The notes beneath the pieces were generated by a model. The model saw only the letters and a program-made list of their open reading frames with translations, had not been told where the DNA came from and searched no databases. Of a stretch of 5,810 nucleotides of DNA, positions 1 through 5,507 are shown in pieces. The stretch is from Clostridiales bacterium. Its GTDB lineage: Bacteria; Bacillota; Clostridia; Christensenellales; Aristaeellaceae. Made by a program: the position numbers and the translations under genes. The stretch's first letter is position 1. Each line of letters opens with the position of its first letter. Location: contig SFET01000067.1 of assembly GCA_004557125.1 (NCBI GenBank), positions 1 to 5,810 of the forward strand. Direction: 5' to 3'.

Positions 1-153
1 CAGCGTATGCGCTCCGTGCTTCTGGGCGGGAATCGTGTAGGACATCTGCCTGCCGCTGGAGGTGGTGGTCACCGTGGCGATCTCCTTGCCGTCCAGCAGG
101 ATGTGGACGGTCTTGCTGATGCTGCCCACCGGAACATAGGTAAATCTATTCAT
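1..153 (-). CDS. Fragment of phage tail-like structural protein (partial, runs off left edge)
   Basis: The minus strand is open from the window edge to an ATG at 153-151. It encodes about 51 residues, including FTYVPVGSISKTVHILLDG and SSGRQMSYTIPAQKHGAHTL. This pattern (a vhIllDG beta-hairpin, then SGRQ-x-sYTIP and HGAHtl) resembles internal beta-sandwich modules of large tail or minor structural proteins in Firmicutes phages and prophages; that match is from memory, not a search. In such proteins the module lies inside a much longer chain. Here nothing tail-like precedes it: no Shine-Dalgarno lies before the ATG, and upstream codons reach a stop (TGA, 195-193) through sequence belonging to a hydrolase on the other strand. 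I infer an internal piece cut at about 144-153, with the ATG possibly accidental. It could instead be a true short start of a secreted or structural protein. Confidence 0.5.
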   Translation of the reverse strand, partial: MNRFTYVPVGSISKTVHILLDGKEIATVTTTSSGRQMSYTIPAQKHGAHTL

Positions 154-596
154 ATGCAACGAGCTTTGGAGGATACCTCGTTCTGAAATACATCAGAGAG
201 TATGGAAATCCTTTTGTAAAAATTGCATTGCGCTGTCCCGCAGTGAACATGGCAGAGGTTCTGACAAAATCGATCATGAAAAATGACGAACTTGATTTGA
301 TACGCAGAGGGAAGAATGTGCAGGTGGGCTTCGACCGGAAAATCGAAGTCAACAATCAGTTTCTGATCGATCTTGAGGAGGGAGATATCCGGAAGTCAGA
401 CTACATTGACTTTGCCGAGGACATTCTGATCTTGCATGGAACGAAGGATGAGGTCGTTCCTTTTGACGCGGGGAAACAATTCGCGGACGACAATCTCATA
501 GAGTTTATTCCGGTGGAGAATGCCGATCATAGATTTCAGAATCCGGCTTGCATGGAAATTGCAACGAAGGCTGTATTGGAGTTCTTCGGATTCTGA
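153..596 (+). pseudogene. Alpha/beta hydrolase, 5'-truncated remnant
   Basis: The plus frame is open from 144 to the TGA at 594-596. From 153 it reads YATSFGGYLVLKYIREYG, the nucleophile elbow of a serine alpha/beta hydrolase (A-T-S-F-G-G, catalytic Ser codon 162-164). HGTKDEVVPF follows with the acid Asp (about 429-458), then NADHRF with the catalytic His (about 520-537). The triad and the C-terminal lid and core are therefore present, but the N-terminal strands and oxyanion-loop region, usually around 90 residues, are missing. Recognisable homology stops where the tail-like fragment on the opposite strand begins. The first usable starts (TTG 228, ATG 249) lie after the catalytic Ser, so no translated product could be an active esterase. 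Codons are more AT-rich than in the mannosidase gene. Family substrates are esters or peptides, and the exact substrate cannot be told. I call it a remnant unless the left part is an assembly error. Confidence 0.72.
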
Positions 597-694
597 ATGA
601 TAGCAGTACCGGGTTTTGTCAGAAGTGTCTGCGGCGAAGCGTCTGCTTACACGCAAGCGCCACGGCATCTGAGATGATTTGACCGCAAATACAG

Positions 695-746
695 CAAGCC
701 GAAGCAAGCCTTTTATCCGTTGGGGTGTTGCTTCGGCCTGTTTTAT
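695..746 (+). terminator. Rho-independent terminator after the hydrolase remnant
   Basis: CAAGCCGAAGCAA (695-707) pairs with TTGCTTCGGCCTG (728-740), 12 Watson-Crick pairs plus one G-U, around a 20-nt loop. TTTTATT (741-747) follows at once. This is the standard plus-strand arrangement and would end transcripts from the hydrolase side. The T-run overlaps the stop codon of the convergent HxlR gene (TAA, 745-743). Read on the minus strand the stem is followed by CTGTATTTG, a poor T-tract, so termination of the regulator mRNA here is less certain. The 600-694 stretch holds nothing else recognisable. Confidence 0.75.
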
Positions 747-1090
747 TGTCTGACTTTGTATTCTTCGCCCCAATGCCACATGGCATCCAAAATAGGCTTC
801 AGGCTGTAGCCCAGTTCGGTCAGGGTGTACTCCACGCGGGGCGGCACCTCCGCATAGACCTTGCGGCTTAACAGCCCGCTTGCCTCCATATCCCGCAGCT
901 GGGCCGTCAACACCTTTTGTGAAACATGACCAATGGATTTCTTCAATTCTCCAAAGCGCTTGGTTCCGGGCATCAGATCCCGCAGGATCAGAACCTTCCA
1001 CTTGTCTCCGATCAACATGAGGGTGGTTTCCACCGGGCAGTCAGGCAATTCTCTTGCCGGCACAGTTGCGCTTGTTCTGACATCTTCCAT
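743..1090 (-). CDS. HxlR-family winged-helix transcriptional regulator
   Basis: This 115-residue protein is the usual size for HxlR/YodB regulators, which bind DNA as dimers and often sense quinones, aldehydes, diamide or other electrophiles. The family core is clear: CPVE at 18-21, LMLIGDKWKVLILRDLM (24-40), RFGELKKSIGHVSQKVLTAQLRDME (45-69, with the recognition helix about 57-69), then SGLLSRKVYAEVPPRVEYTLTELG (71-94, the wing), and a C-terminal dimerisation helix with WHWGEEY. Cys18 sits where YodB-like proteins carry their conserved redox-sensing N-terminal Cys; it is the only Cys. The reading frame extends upstream to 1234, but the ATG at 1090 is chosen because GGAGGA lies 6 nt before it and the extra 48 residues do not resemble the family. 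It is divergent from the flavoprotein gene at 1233, the classic HxlR arrangement, so that gene is its likely target. The effector is unknown. Confidence 0.93.
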   Translation of the reverse strand: MEDVRTSATVPARELPDCPVETTLMLIGDKWKVLILRDLMPGTKRFGELKKSIGHVSQKVLTAQLRDMEASGLLSRKVYAEVPPRVEYTLTELGYSLKPILDAMWHWGEEYKVRQ

Positions 1091-1096
1091 GGCAAA

Positions 1097-1102
1097 TCCT
1101 CC
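1097..1102 (-). promoter_or_regulatory. Ribosome binding site fixing the HxlR start
   Basis: Minus-strand GGAGGA stands 6 nt before the ATG at 1090. It favours the 115-residue product over the in-frame start at 1234, which overlaps the start codon of the divergent gene. Confidence 0.85.
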
Positions 1103-1117
1103 AATGGTTTCCTTTTG

Positions 1118-1149
1118 GTAACTACGGCACAATATTGTGCTTACTTTAC
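1118..1149. promoter_or_regulatory. Probable HxlR operator (32-bp dyad)
   Basis: The intergenic region contains GTAA-N5-GCACAATATTGTGC-N5-TTAC. The 14-bp core (1127-1140) is a perfect palindrome and the outer GTAA/TTAC arms are exactly symmetric about the same centre. HxlR-family dimers bind inverted repeats next to their own gene. The right arm overlaps the proposed -35 of the flavoprotein promoter (1145-1150), and the whole dyad lies just downstream of the proposed hxlR transcription start. Binding could therefore block both divergent transcripts. The symmetry is seen; the binding is inferred. Confidence 0.7.
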
Positions 1150-1173
1150 GAATTGGATCTACGGTGATATTAT
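1145..1173 (+). promoter_or_regulatory. Promoter of the flavoprotein gene
   Basis: TTTACG (1145-1150), a 17-nt spacer and TATTAT (1168-1173) form a sigma-A-like promoter. The expected start near 1180 gives a leader of about 50 nt. The -35 overlaps the operator, which fits repression. TATACT (1171-1176) is an alternative -10. Confidence 0.55.
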
Positions 1174-1197
1174 ACTTCCGGTGAAGGGAAAAAGCAA
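1169..1197 (-). promoter_or_regulatory. Promoter of the HxlR gene
   Basis: On the minus strand TTGCTT (1197-1192), a 17-nt spacer and a perfect TATAAT (1174-1169) precede the regulator. The expected start near 1162 gives a leader of about 70 nt containing the 32-bp dyad, so autorepression would act as a downstream roadblock. Its -10 overlaps the -10 of the opposite promoter, so the two should compete for polymerase. Confidence 0.62.
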
Positions 1198-1232
1198 CCT
1201 TTCCGGAATCGAAATGCATCGGAGGAAAAACC

Positions 1233-1628
1233 ATGAAAAAAGTCGTCGAATTCCTGCAGGGAAACCCCGTTCAGTACCTCGCCACCGTCAGCCTGGACGG
1301 AAAGGCGAAGTGTCGCCCCTTTATGTTCTGCTTTGAGCGGGAGGAAAAGCTATGGTTCTGCACCGGCAACTTCAAGGAGGTCTACAAGGAGCTGCAGGCG
1401 AATCCCTACGTCCAGATCAGCGTTTCTTCCCCGACCTATCAGTGGATTCGCCTCAGCGGCAAGGCCGTCTTTGTGGACGACAGGACCATCAAAGAGGCTG
1501 CGCTGGAGAATCCCATCGTCAAGGGAAACTATCAGACCGCTGACAACCCGGCCTTTGAAGTGTTCTATCTGGAGGATCCCCATGGCGTGATCGCCGATTT
1601 CTCCGGCAATCCTCCCTACGAGTTCTGA
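1233..1628 (+). CDS. Pyridoxamine 5'-phosphate oxidase-like (FMN split-barrel) protein
   Basis: This 131-residue protein is a full-length single-domain member of the PNPOx-like split-barrel superfamily, small homodimers that usually bind FMN or related flavins at the dimer interface. Diagnostic segments are the first strand pair PVQYLATVSLDGKAKCRPF (12-30), the KLWFCTGNFKEVYKELQANP turn and helix (39-58), VQISVSS (60-66), and WIRLSGKAVFVDD (71-83), which carries the conserved Arg-Leu-x-Gly strand. The C-terminus ends in a short loop, FSGNPPYEF. Translation starts at ATG 1233 with GGAGG (1221-1225) 7 nt upstream. It has no signal peptide and should be cytoplasmic. True PLP-synthesis enzymes are longer with a distinct C-terminus, so a flavin-dependent reductase or detoxifying role is likelier. 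The divergent HxlR regulator suggests induction by electrophile or redox stress, but the substrate is not shown. Confidence 0.9.
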   Translation: MKKVVEFLQGNPVQYLATVSLDGKAKCRPFMFCFEREEKLWFCTGNFKEVYKELQANPYVQISVSSPTYQWIRLSGKAVFVDDRTIKEAALENPIVKGNYQTADNPAFEVFYLEDPHGVIADFSGNPPYEF

Positions 1629-1644
1629 GCAAGGACGTTTGCAA

Positions 1645-1673
1645 CAGTCTCCGGCGGAGCATGCGCCGGACTG
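1645..1673. terminator. Hairpin in the convergent gap after the flavoprotein gene
   Basis: CAGTC and CGGCG (1645-1656, separated by a TC bulge) pair with CGCCG-GACTG (1664-1673) around a 7-nt loop. It lies 17 nt after the flavoprotein stop. No T-run follows on either strand, so it is at best a weak or factor-assisted terminator, or an mRNA 3'-end stabiliser. Confidence 0.4.
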
Positions 1674-1714
1674 AATCGCGCGTCTGCACAGCTGTGGACG
1701 GACATCTGCAAATG

Positions 1715-1745
1715 GAGCCTCGCGCCCATAATGGACGCGGGGCTC
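1715..1745 (-). terminator. Strong hairpin downstream of the mannosidase gene
   Basis: On the minus strand GAGCCCCGCG (1745-1736) pairs with CGCGAGGCTC (1724-1715), nine canonical pairs and one non-canonical position. The 11-nt loop can add CCA/TGG pairs around TAA. It starts 32 nt past the mannosidase stop. The following CATTTGC is only a short T-tract, so intrinsic termination is plausible but not typical. The stem is nearly symmetric and could act on both convergent transcripts. Confidence 0.45.
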
Positions 1746-1777
1746 GCACTATGTCTGAGGATCCGGTTTCGCAGGGG

Positions 1778-4700
1778 TCAGCCGCGCCGGATGCGCAGGG
1801 TCCTGACCTCAAAGGCGCGGAAATGAAGCGGCACACGGCCATCCCGAAGCGGCAGATCTTCGGCCGGGTTCTCCAGCATATCGCAGGCACAGACCGAAGC
1901 AGCGGGCATGTTCAGCGTCAGCACCGCGTCACAGCTGGCGTGTTTGCTCTCGTACAGGCGAAGGATGACATCGCCGCTGCCGTCCTCGGCGGCCTTCACG
2001 GTCTCCACGATCACATTGGGCGCGTCCACGGACAGCAGCGAGAACGTCTCCGCAGCGCCGTCTGCGACGGTCACGGGCACGTTCAGCTCGTAGCCCGCGC
2101 GCACCACGCCGGATTCCACGAAGGGACCGTTCCAGAGGTAGTAGCTGTAAGTGAAGCGGTGCTGACCCTGATCGGCGTGCAGATCGGGACTGGTGGGCGC
2201 GCGCAGCAGCGTCAGCGCGATCTCGTCGCCCAGCATGCTCACGCCGTACTTGCAGTCGTTGAGCACCGCCGCGCCGCGGTTCTCCTCGCACAGCGCGGTG
2301 TAGCGATGGTTGCACACCTCGAAGCGGTCCGCGTCGTAGGGACGGCTGCGGTGGGTGGGGCGCTTGATGAAGCCGAACTGGATCTCGTTGATGCCCTCCT
2401 CGGCGTGGATACCGGTGGGGAAGGCCACCTTCAGCAGGCGGTGCTTCTCGTGCCAGTCCACCTGCGTCTCGAAGTTGATCTGCATGGAATCGGCCTCCAG
2501 GGAGATGCGCTGCGTCCAGTCGGAGGTATCCACCCGGCGCTTCACCTCCACTACGGCCCGCCAGGGCGTTGCCTCCACCAGGGAGATGTCGCCTTCCTCT
2601 TCCAGCGCTACGGGACAACAATCGTAGTTGCTGTCGATGTCCCAGGCGTCAAACAGCCGCGGCACATCCTTGTACAGCTTCAGTACATTGGCTTTGCCGT
2701 TGATGCGGCTGTGCCCCTGCGCATCCCGGCACTCGATGAGTTCGCCCCGGGCATTGATGCGCAGCGTCAGCAGGCCGTTGCCCAGCACAACCTCGTCCTT
2801 CTCCATTTCGGCGGTTACGGGCACATCCGGCAGGCTTTCGTCCACCCTGGAGCTCCAGCCGCAGGGAGGTATGGTCACGCGACCGTAGCCGCGCTCCGTT
2901 TTGACCAGCAACCTGCGGGGCCAGGACAGGCTGTTGAAGTAAGTCTTGCCCGATCCGGAGATGAGACTGCGGCAGGCACCGTCCGTGATGGCTGTTGCGT
3001 CGGACAGGACTTCGTCGTGCAGCCTGCAAGCCTCCTCGTACACCCGCGCGATGCTGCTGCCCGGCAGGATGTCGTGGAACTGGTTGAACAGCACGCCCTT
3101 CCAGCAGCGATCCAGCGCTTCATAGGGATAGGCGAGGCGGTCCTGCGCTGCCACCGACCAGATTTCGGCCTCGCGCAGCGCCAGTTCGCACTTGCGGTTG
3201 CCGCGCTTGACGGCGGCCTGGCTGGTGTAGGTGCCGCGGTGGCACTGGAAGTACAATTCGCCCACGTAGCGGTTGGCGGGGGCGCCATCCTGCGCACAGT
3301 CCGCGAAGAATTCCATGGGCCCCTCAAAGGCCACCCGGGGCGCGCCCTCAAGATCCTTTTCGCGCCGCACATATTCGATGTGGTCGCGGCAGGGTCCGCC
3401 GCCGCCATCGCCGTAGCCGAAGGGAAGCAGAAAGCGGCTCAAATCGCGCTTCTGCACGCGGTCGCGCCAGCGGCCGGCAACCGTGGCCACATCCGTACGG
3501 GAGGTGTAGTCCGTGTGCAGGAAGGTGGTGATTTCGCTGCCATCCATGCCCTGCCAGGTAAAGTAGTGGTAGGGGAAGCGATCGGAGCCGTTGTAGGTCC
3601 AGAAGATCTTCTGGGTGGTCAGGTATTCCACGCCGCAGCCCCTGAGGATCTGTGGCAACGCGGCGCTGTAACCGAAGCTGTCCGGCAGCCACAGCAGGCG
3701 GCAGTCCACGCAGAACTCCTCCCGATAGAAGCGCTTTCCGTGGAGAATCTGCCGGATGAGGCTCTCGCCGGAGGTCATGTTGGTGTCCGGCTCCACCCAC
3801 ATGCTGCCGTCGGCGATCCACTGACCGGCACGGATCTTCTCCTTCACGCGTGCGTAGAGCTTGGGATAGAGCTGCTTGCAGATGAGGTAGGTCTGGGGCT
3901 GGCTCTGGATGAACTTGTAATCGGGGTAGAGCTCCATCAGGCGAAGCTGCTGGGCGAAGGTGCGGGCCACCTTGCGCTGGGTCTCCCGATAGGGCCACAG
4001 CCAGCAGACGTCGATGTGTGCGTTGCCGATGGCCGCGAAGCGGGGCATGGTGCTGCCGTTGCATGCCTCCAGGGCCGGCCGGAGCAGCTCCCGCGCGCGC
4101 ACATAGTCGCGCAGGCGATCCTCCCGGGGCTGTTCAAAGTCCACCGCAAGCGTGAAGGCCTCCAGGGCCTCCTCCAGTCTTGCCGCGCGAAGGGAGGTCT
4201 CGTCCGTCACGGACAGCAGGTCGCGCAGCGTGGTCACGTCCAGCCACAGCTGATAGGCCTCCTCGTGCCAGACGCCCCATGTGCTCCTGCCGATCACCTG
4301 GCGCGGCTCCTGCGGATCCCGGGGTTCGTAATCGCCCTCGCGCACGGGCCCGGTGGCGCAGGTGTTGAACGTGCGCTCCGGATAGTCGTGGCCCGCATAG
4401 GCCTCCATCAGCAGGTGGAACCGCTGTCCGGGACGACCGTCGCTGGTCAGGATCTGGTCGCAGATGTAGTGGTGGGGCACATGTACCCACTCCGCGCGGC
4501 GGGTTCCGAACACCTCGCCATCCACGAACAGCGTGGCTTCGCCGCCCGCGCGCAGATCCATTACGATGCGCTGTCCCTGTGCGCGCCCGTCCAGTGTGAT
4601 GTCGCCGCGCAGCCAGCAGTACTCCCAGGTGCGTCCCCAGGCTGTACCCACGGGCATGGGCGCGAATCTGTGCCGCTCCGCTGCTTCGGGATCGAGCATA

Positions 4701-4807
4701 TCATAGGTGCAGAAGCCCTCCAGAGGGATCTCTCCCAGCGGCTCATAGAATTCCTTCTCCAGGGTGGCCAACCAGTTCTCCAGACGACGTTCCCATTCCG
4801 GACGCAT
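1778..4807 (-). CDS. GH38 alpha-mannosidase, cytoplasmic
   Basis: This 1009-residue enzyme is the normal length for bacterial glycoside hydrolase family 38, retaining zinc-dependent alpha-mannosidases that release mannose from oligosaccharides. In order it shows an N-terminal beta-rich, carbohydrate-binding-like domain (about 50-190), the catalytic barrel from about 256 (IGNAHIDVCWLWPYRET, WVEPDTNM, LWLPDSFGYSAALPQIL, PFGYGDGGGG), the helical middle domain (about 515-590, HRGTYTSQ and LFNQFHDILPGSSI), and a C-terminal beta-sandwich (about 625-1009). All expected active-site residues are present: metal ligands His264, Asp266 and His578, and nucleophile Asp376. ATG 4807 is chosen over ATG 4834 because only it has a Shine-Dalgarno, and 4834 sits almost on the predicted transcription start. 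There is no signal peptide or membrane segment, so the substrate is probably imported manno-oligosaccharide. Linkage specificity cannot be read. No sugar transporter or regulator gene accompanies it here. Confidence 0.96.
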   Translation of the reverse strand: MRPEWERRLENWLATLEKEFYEPLGEIPLEGFCTYDMLDPEAAERHRFAPMPVGTAWGRTWEYCWLRGDITLDGRAQGQRIVMDLRAGGEATLFVDGEVFGTRRAEWVHVPHHYICDQILTSDGRPGQRFHLLMEAYAGHDYPERTFNTCATGPVREGDYEPRDPQEPRQVIGRSTWGVWHEEAYQLWLDVTTLRDLLSVTDETSLRAARLEEALEAFTLAVDFEQPREDRLRDYVRARELLRPALEACNGSTMPRFAAIGNAHIDVCWLWPYRETQRKVARTFAQQLRLMELYPDYKFIQSQPQTYLICKQLYPKLYARVKEKIRAGQWIADGSMWVEPDTNMTSGESLIRQILHGKRFYREEFCVDCRLLWLPDSFGYSAALPQILRGCGVEYLTTQKIFWTYNGSDRFPYHYFTWQGMDGSEITTFLHTDYTSRTDVATVAGRWRDRVQKRDLSRFLLPFGYGDGGGGPCRDHIEYVRREKDLEGAPRVAFEGPMEFFADCAQDGAPANRYVGELYFQCHRGTYTSQAAVKRGNRKCELALREAEIWSVAAQDRLAYPYEALDRCWKGVLFNQFHDILPGSSIARVYEEACRLHDEVLSDATAITDGACRSLISGSGKTYFNSLSWPRRLLVKTERGYGRVTIPPCGWSSRVDESLPDVPVTAEMEKDEVVLGNGLLTLRINARGELIECRDAQGHSRINGKANVLKLYKDVPRLFDAWDIDSNYDCCPVALEEEGDISLVEATPWRAVVEVKRRVDTSDWTQRISLEADSMQINFETQVDWHEKHRLLKVAFPTGIHAEEGINEIQFGFIKRPTHRSRPYDADRFEVCNHRYTALCEENRGAAVLNDCKYGVSMLGDEIALTLLRAPTSPDLHADQGQHRFTYSYYLWNGPFVESGVVRAGYELNVPVTVADGAAETFSLLSVDAPNVIVETVKAAEDGSGDVILRLYESKHASCDAVLTLNMPAASVCACDMLENPAEDLPLRDGRVPLHFRAFEVRTLRIRRG

Positions 4808-4815
4808 GCGCAGAA

Positions 4816-4824
4816 CCCCTCCTT
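4816..4824 (-). promoter_or_regulatory. Ribosome binding site fixing the mannosidase start
   Basis: Minus-strand AAGGAGGGG lies 8 nt before ATG 4807. The upstream in-frame ATG 4834 has no such sequence, so the first nine residues of the longer frame are probably not made. Confidence 0.88.
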
Positions 4825-4846
4825 GTACGAGCATTGGTTTGCTGAA

Positions 4847-4875
4847 ATTTTACCACATGCAGCCGCTTTATACAA
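4847..4875 (-). promoter_or_regulatory. Promoter of the mannosidase gene
   Basis: On the minus strand TTGTAT (4875-4870), a 17-nt spacer and TAAAAT (4852-4847) match the sigma-A consensus at 4/6 and 5/6. The predicted start near 4840 gives a leader of about 33 nt and makes the mannosidase a likely single-gene transcript. A perfect 8-bp palindrome TTGTACAA (4907-4914) lies about 30 bp upstream and might be an activator or operator half, but it is too short to call. Confidence 0.65.
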
Positions 4876-5092
4876 GATCGATTCCGCGTATGGGAATGGA
4901 GCCTATTTGTACAACGTGAACAAGCCTATGTCCGTACCACTCATCATTGCCGCAGCAAGTGCATGATCCGGCCTCCGAAGGAAACACAGGTGGTGTACAT
5001 CGGGCCTGCATTGTGGACGTTATATTTTGTTAAGACAATATGTGAATGGCGTTATATTCCGCGCGCTTTCCAACGATTTCACGGCCCTTCAA
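4876..5092. other. AT-richer intergenic stretch, no gene recognised
   Basis: Neither strand gives a protein that looks real here. Visible items are TTGTACAA (4907-4914) and a direct repeat CGTTATATT at 5018-5026 and 5050-5058, 32 bp apart, about three helical turns. The repeat could be paired regulator sites between the divergent mannosidase and plus-strand promoters, or chance. No RNA gene was identified. Confidence 0.4.
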
Positions 5093-5121
5093 TTGACGCT
5101 TTTTGCCCGCAATGCTATTAT
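5093..5121 (+). promoter_or_regulatory. Strong sigma-A promoter toward the helicase remnant and sugar transferase
   Basis: TTGACG (5093-5098), exactly 17 nt, and TATTAT (5116-5121) match the consensus at 5/6 in each box, the best promoter in the window. The predicted start is near 5128. It probably belonged to the helicase gene starting at 5221. With that gene dead it would give the sugar transferase a leader of about 380 nt. A hairpin follows in the leader: TTCCCA (5145-5150) pairs with TGGGAA (5171-5176), loop AT-rich. Confidence 0.68.
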
Positions 5122-5220
5122 AACAGATGTGAAAGGATGCTTTCTTCCCATATATCTTCTTGATCTATTTTGGGAAAGGGGATACGGGAAGGGTGCGTGA
5201 TTCGAGATTCAGTGGGCGCG

Positions 5221-5480
5221 ATGGGAGCGTGGCTGTTTCCTCACAATCGAAGAGCATATGAGGCGGCTGTATAGCTGCTGAAGGAGACGGGCCGTGCGGA
5301 GGTGGTACATCCCACCGGCATGGGCAAGTCTCTTGTCGACTCTCAGCTTGCAGAAGGACGGATTTTGTGGCTGCCACATTGTCCAAACCTGGCAGGAAGT
5401 CTGTGCCCGCACTGTGGGTATGGCGCCGGAAAATGTCCGCTTTTGCGGTGCGCAAGCCTGGAGGCGCTGGATAGCTGAGA
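5221..5480 (+). pseudogene. DEAD/DEAH-box helicase, degraded N-terminal remnant
   Basis: From ATG 5221 the frame reads MGAWLFPHNRRAYEAAV, a TAG stop (5272-5274), then LLKETGRAEVVHPTGMGKSL. The HPTGxGKS segment (5308-5331) is a superfamily 2 helicase Walker A motif in the form seen in Firmicutes helicases beginning xLFPHN-x-x-AYEAA...ETGKAAVIHPTGTGKS (family pattern from memory). The match continues as GRILWLPH (to 5379), then shifts by one base to the next frame: IVQTWQE and PENVRFCGAQAW (5426-5461). PENVRF normally precedes a stretch ending DEFHRCGAxxW; here it joins CGAQAW directly, so the Walker B DEFH region and its surroundings are deleted. A nonsense codon, a frameshift, an internal deletion and loss of the whole C-terminal part make it non-functional. 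Homology fades before the next gene's ribosome binding site. These helicases often accompany integrated elements, but its original role is unknown. Confidence 0.75.
5366..5378. repeat. Perfect 13-nt palindrome at the helicase frameshift
   Basis: TGTGGC-T-GCCACA lies exactly where the helicase remnant changes frame (between 5377 and 5380). With a single central base it is too tight for a normal hairpin. It may be a scar of replication slippage or template switching. Confidence 0.5.
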
Positions 5481-5507
5481 ACAACATTTACAAAGGGGTC
5501 GAAGGAA

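Noticed and set aside
396..1001. A 201-residue minus-strand frame across the hydrolase remnant and regulator
   Set aside because: It overlaps the regulator in another frame, crosses the terminator at 695-746 and has no domain-like sequence.
743..1234. A 163-residue version of the HxlR regulator starting at 1234
   Set aside because: The added 48 residues do not fit the family, the start overlaps the divergent gene's start codon, and the strong GGAGGA sits before ATG 1090.
4808..4834. Upstream ATG 4834 as the mannosidase start
   Set aside because: It has no Shine-Dalgarno and lies about 6 nt after the predicted transcription start. ATG 4807 has AAGGAGGGG.
1661..4966. A 1101-codon open frame on the plus strand covering the whole mannosidase gene
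   Set aside because: It uses exactly the reverse-complement codons of the GH38 gene, has low-complexity composition with no recognisable domain and no good ribosome binding site. It is open only because the real gene avoids TTA, CTA and TCA.
4963..5163. A 66-residue plus frame
   Set aside because: It has no ribosome binding site, no family resemblance, and runs across the strong promoter at 5093-5121.
5122..5507. A riboswitch or structured leader upstream of the sugar transferase
   Set aside because: Some hairpins exist but no known riboswitch core was recognised, and most of the stretch is explained as helicase pseudogene.
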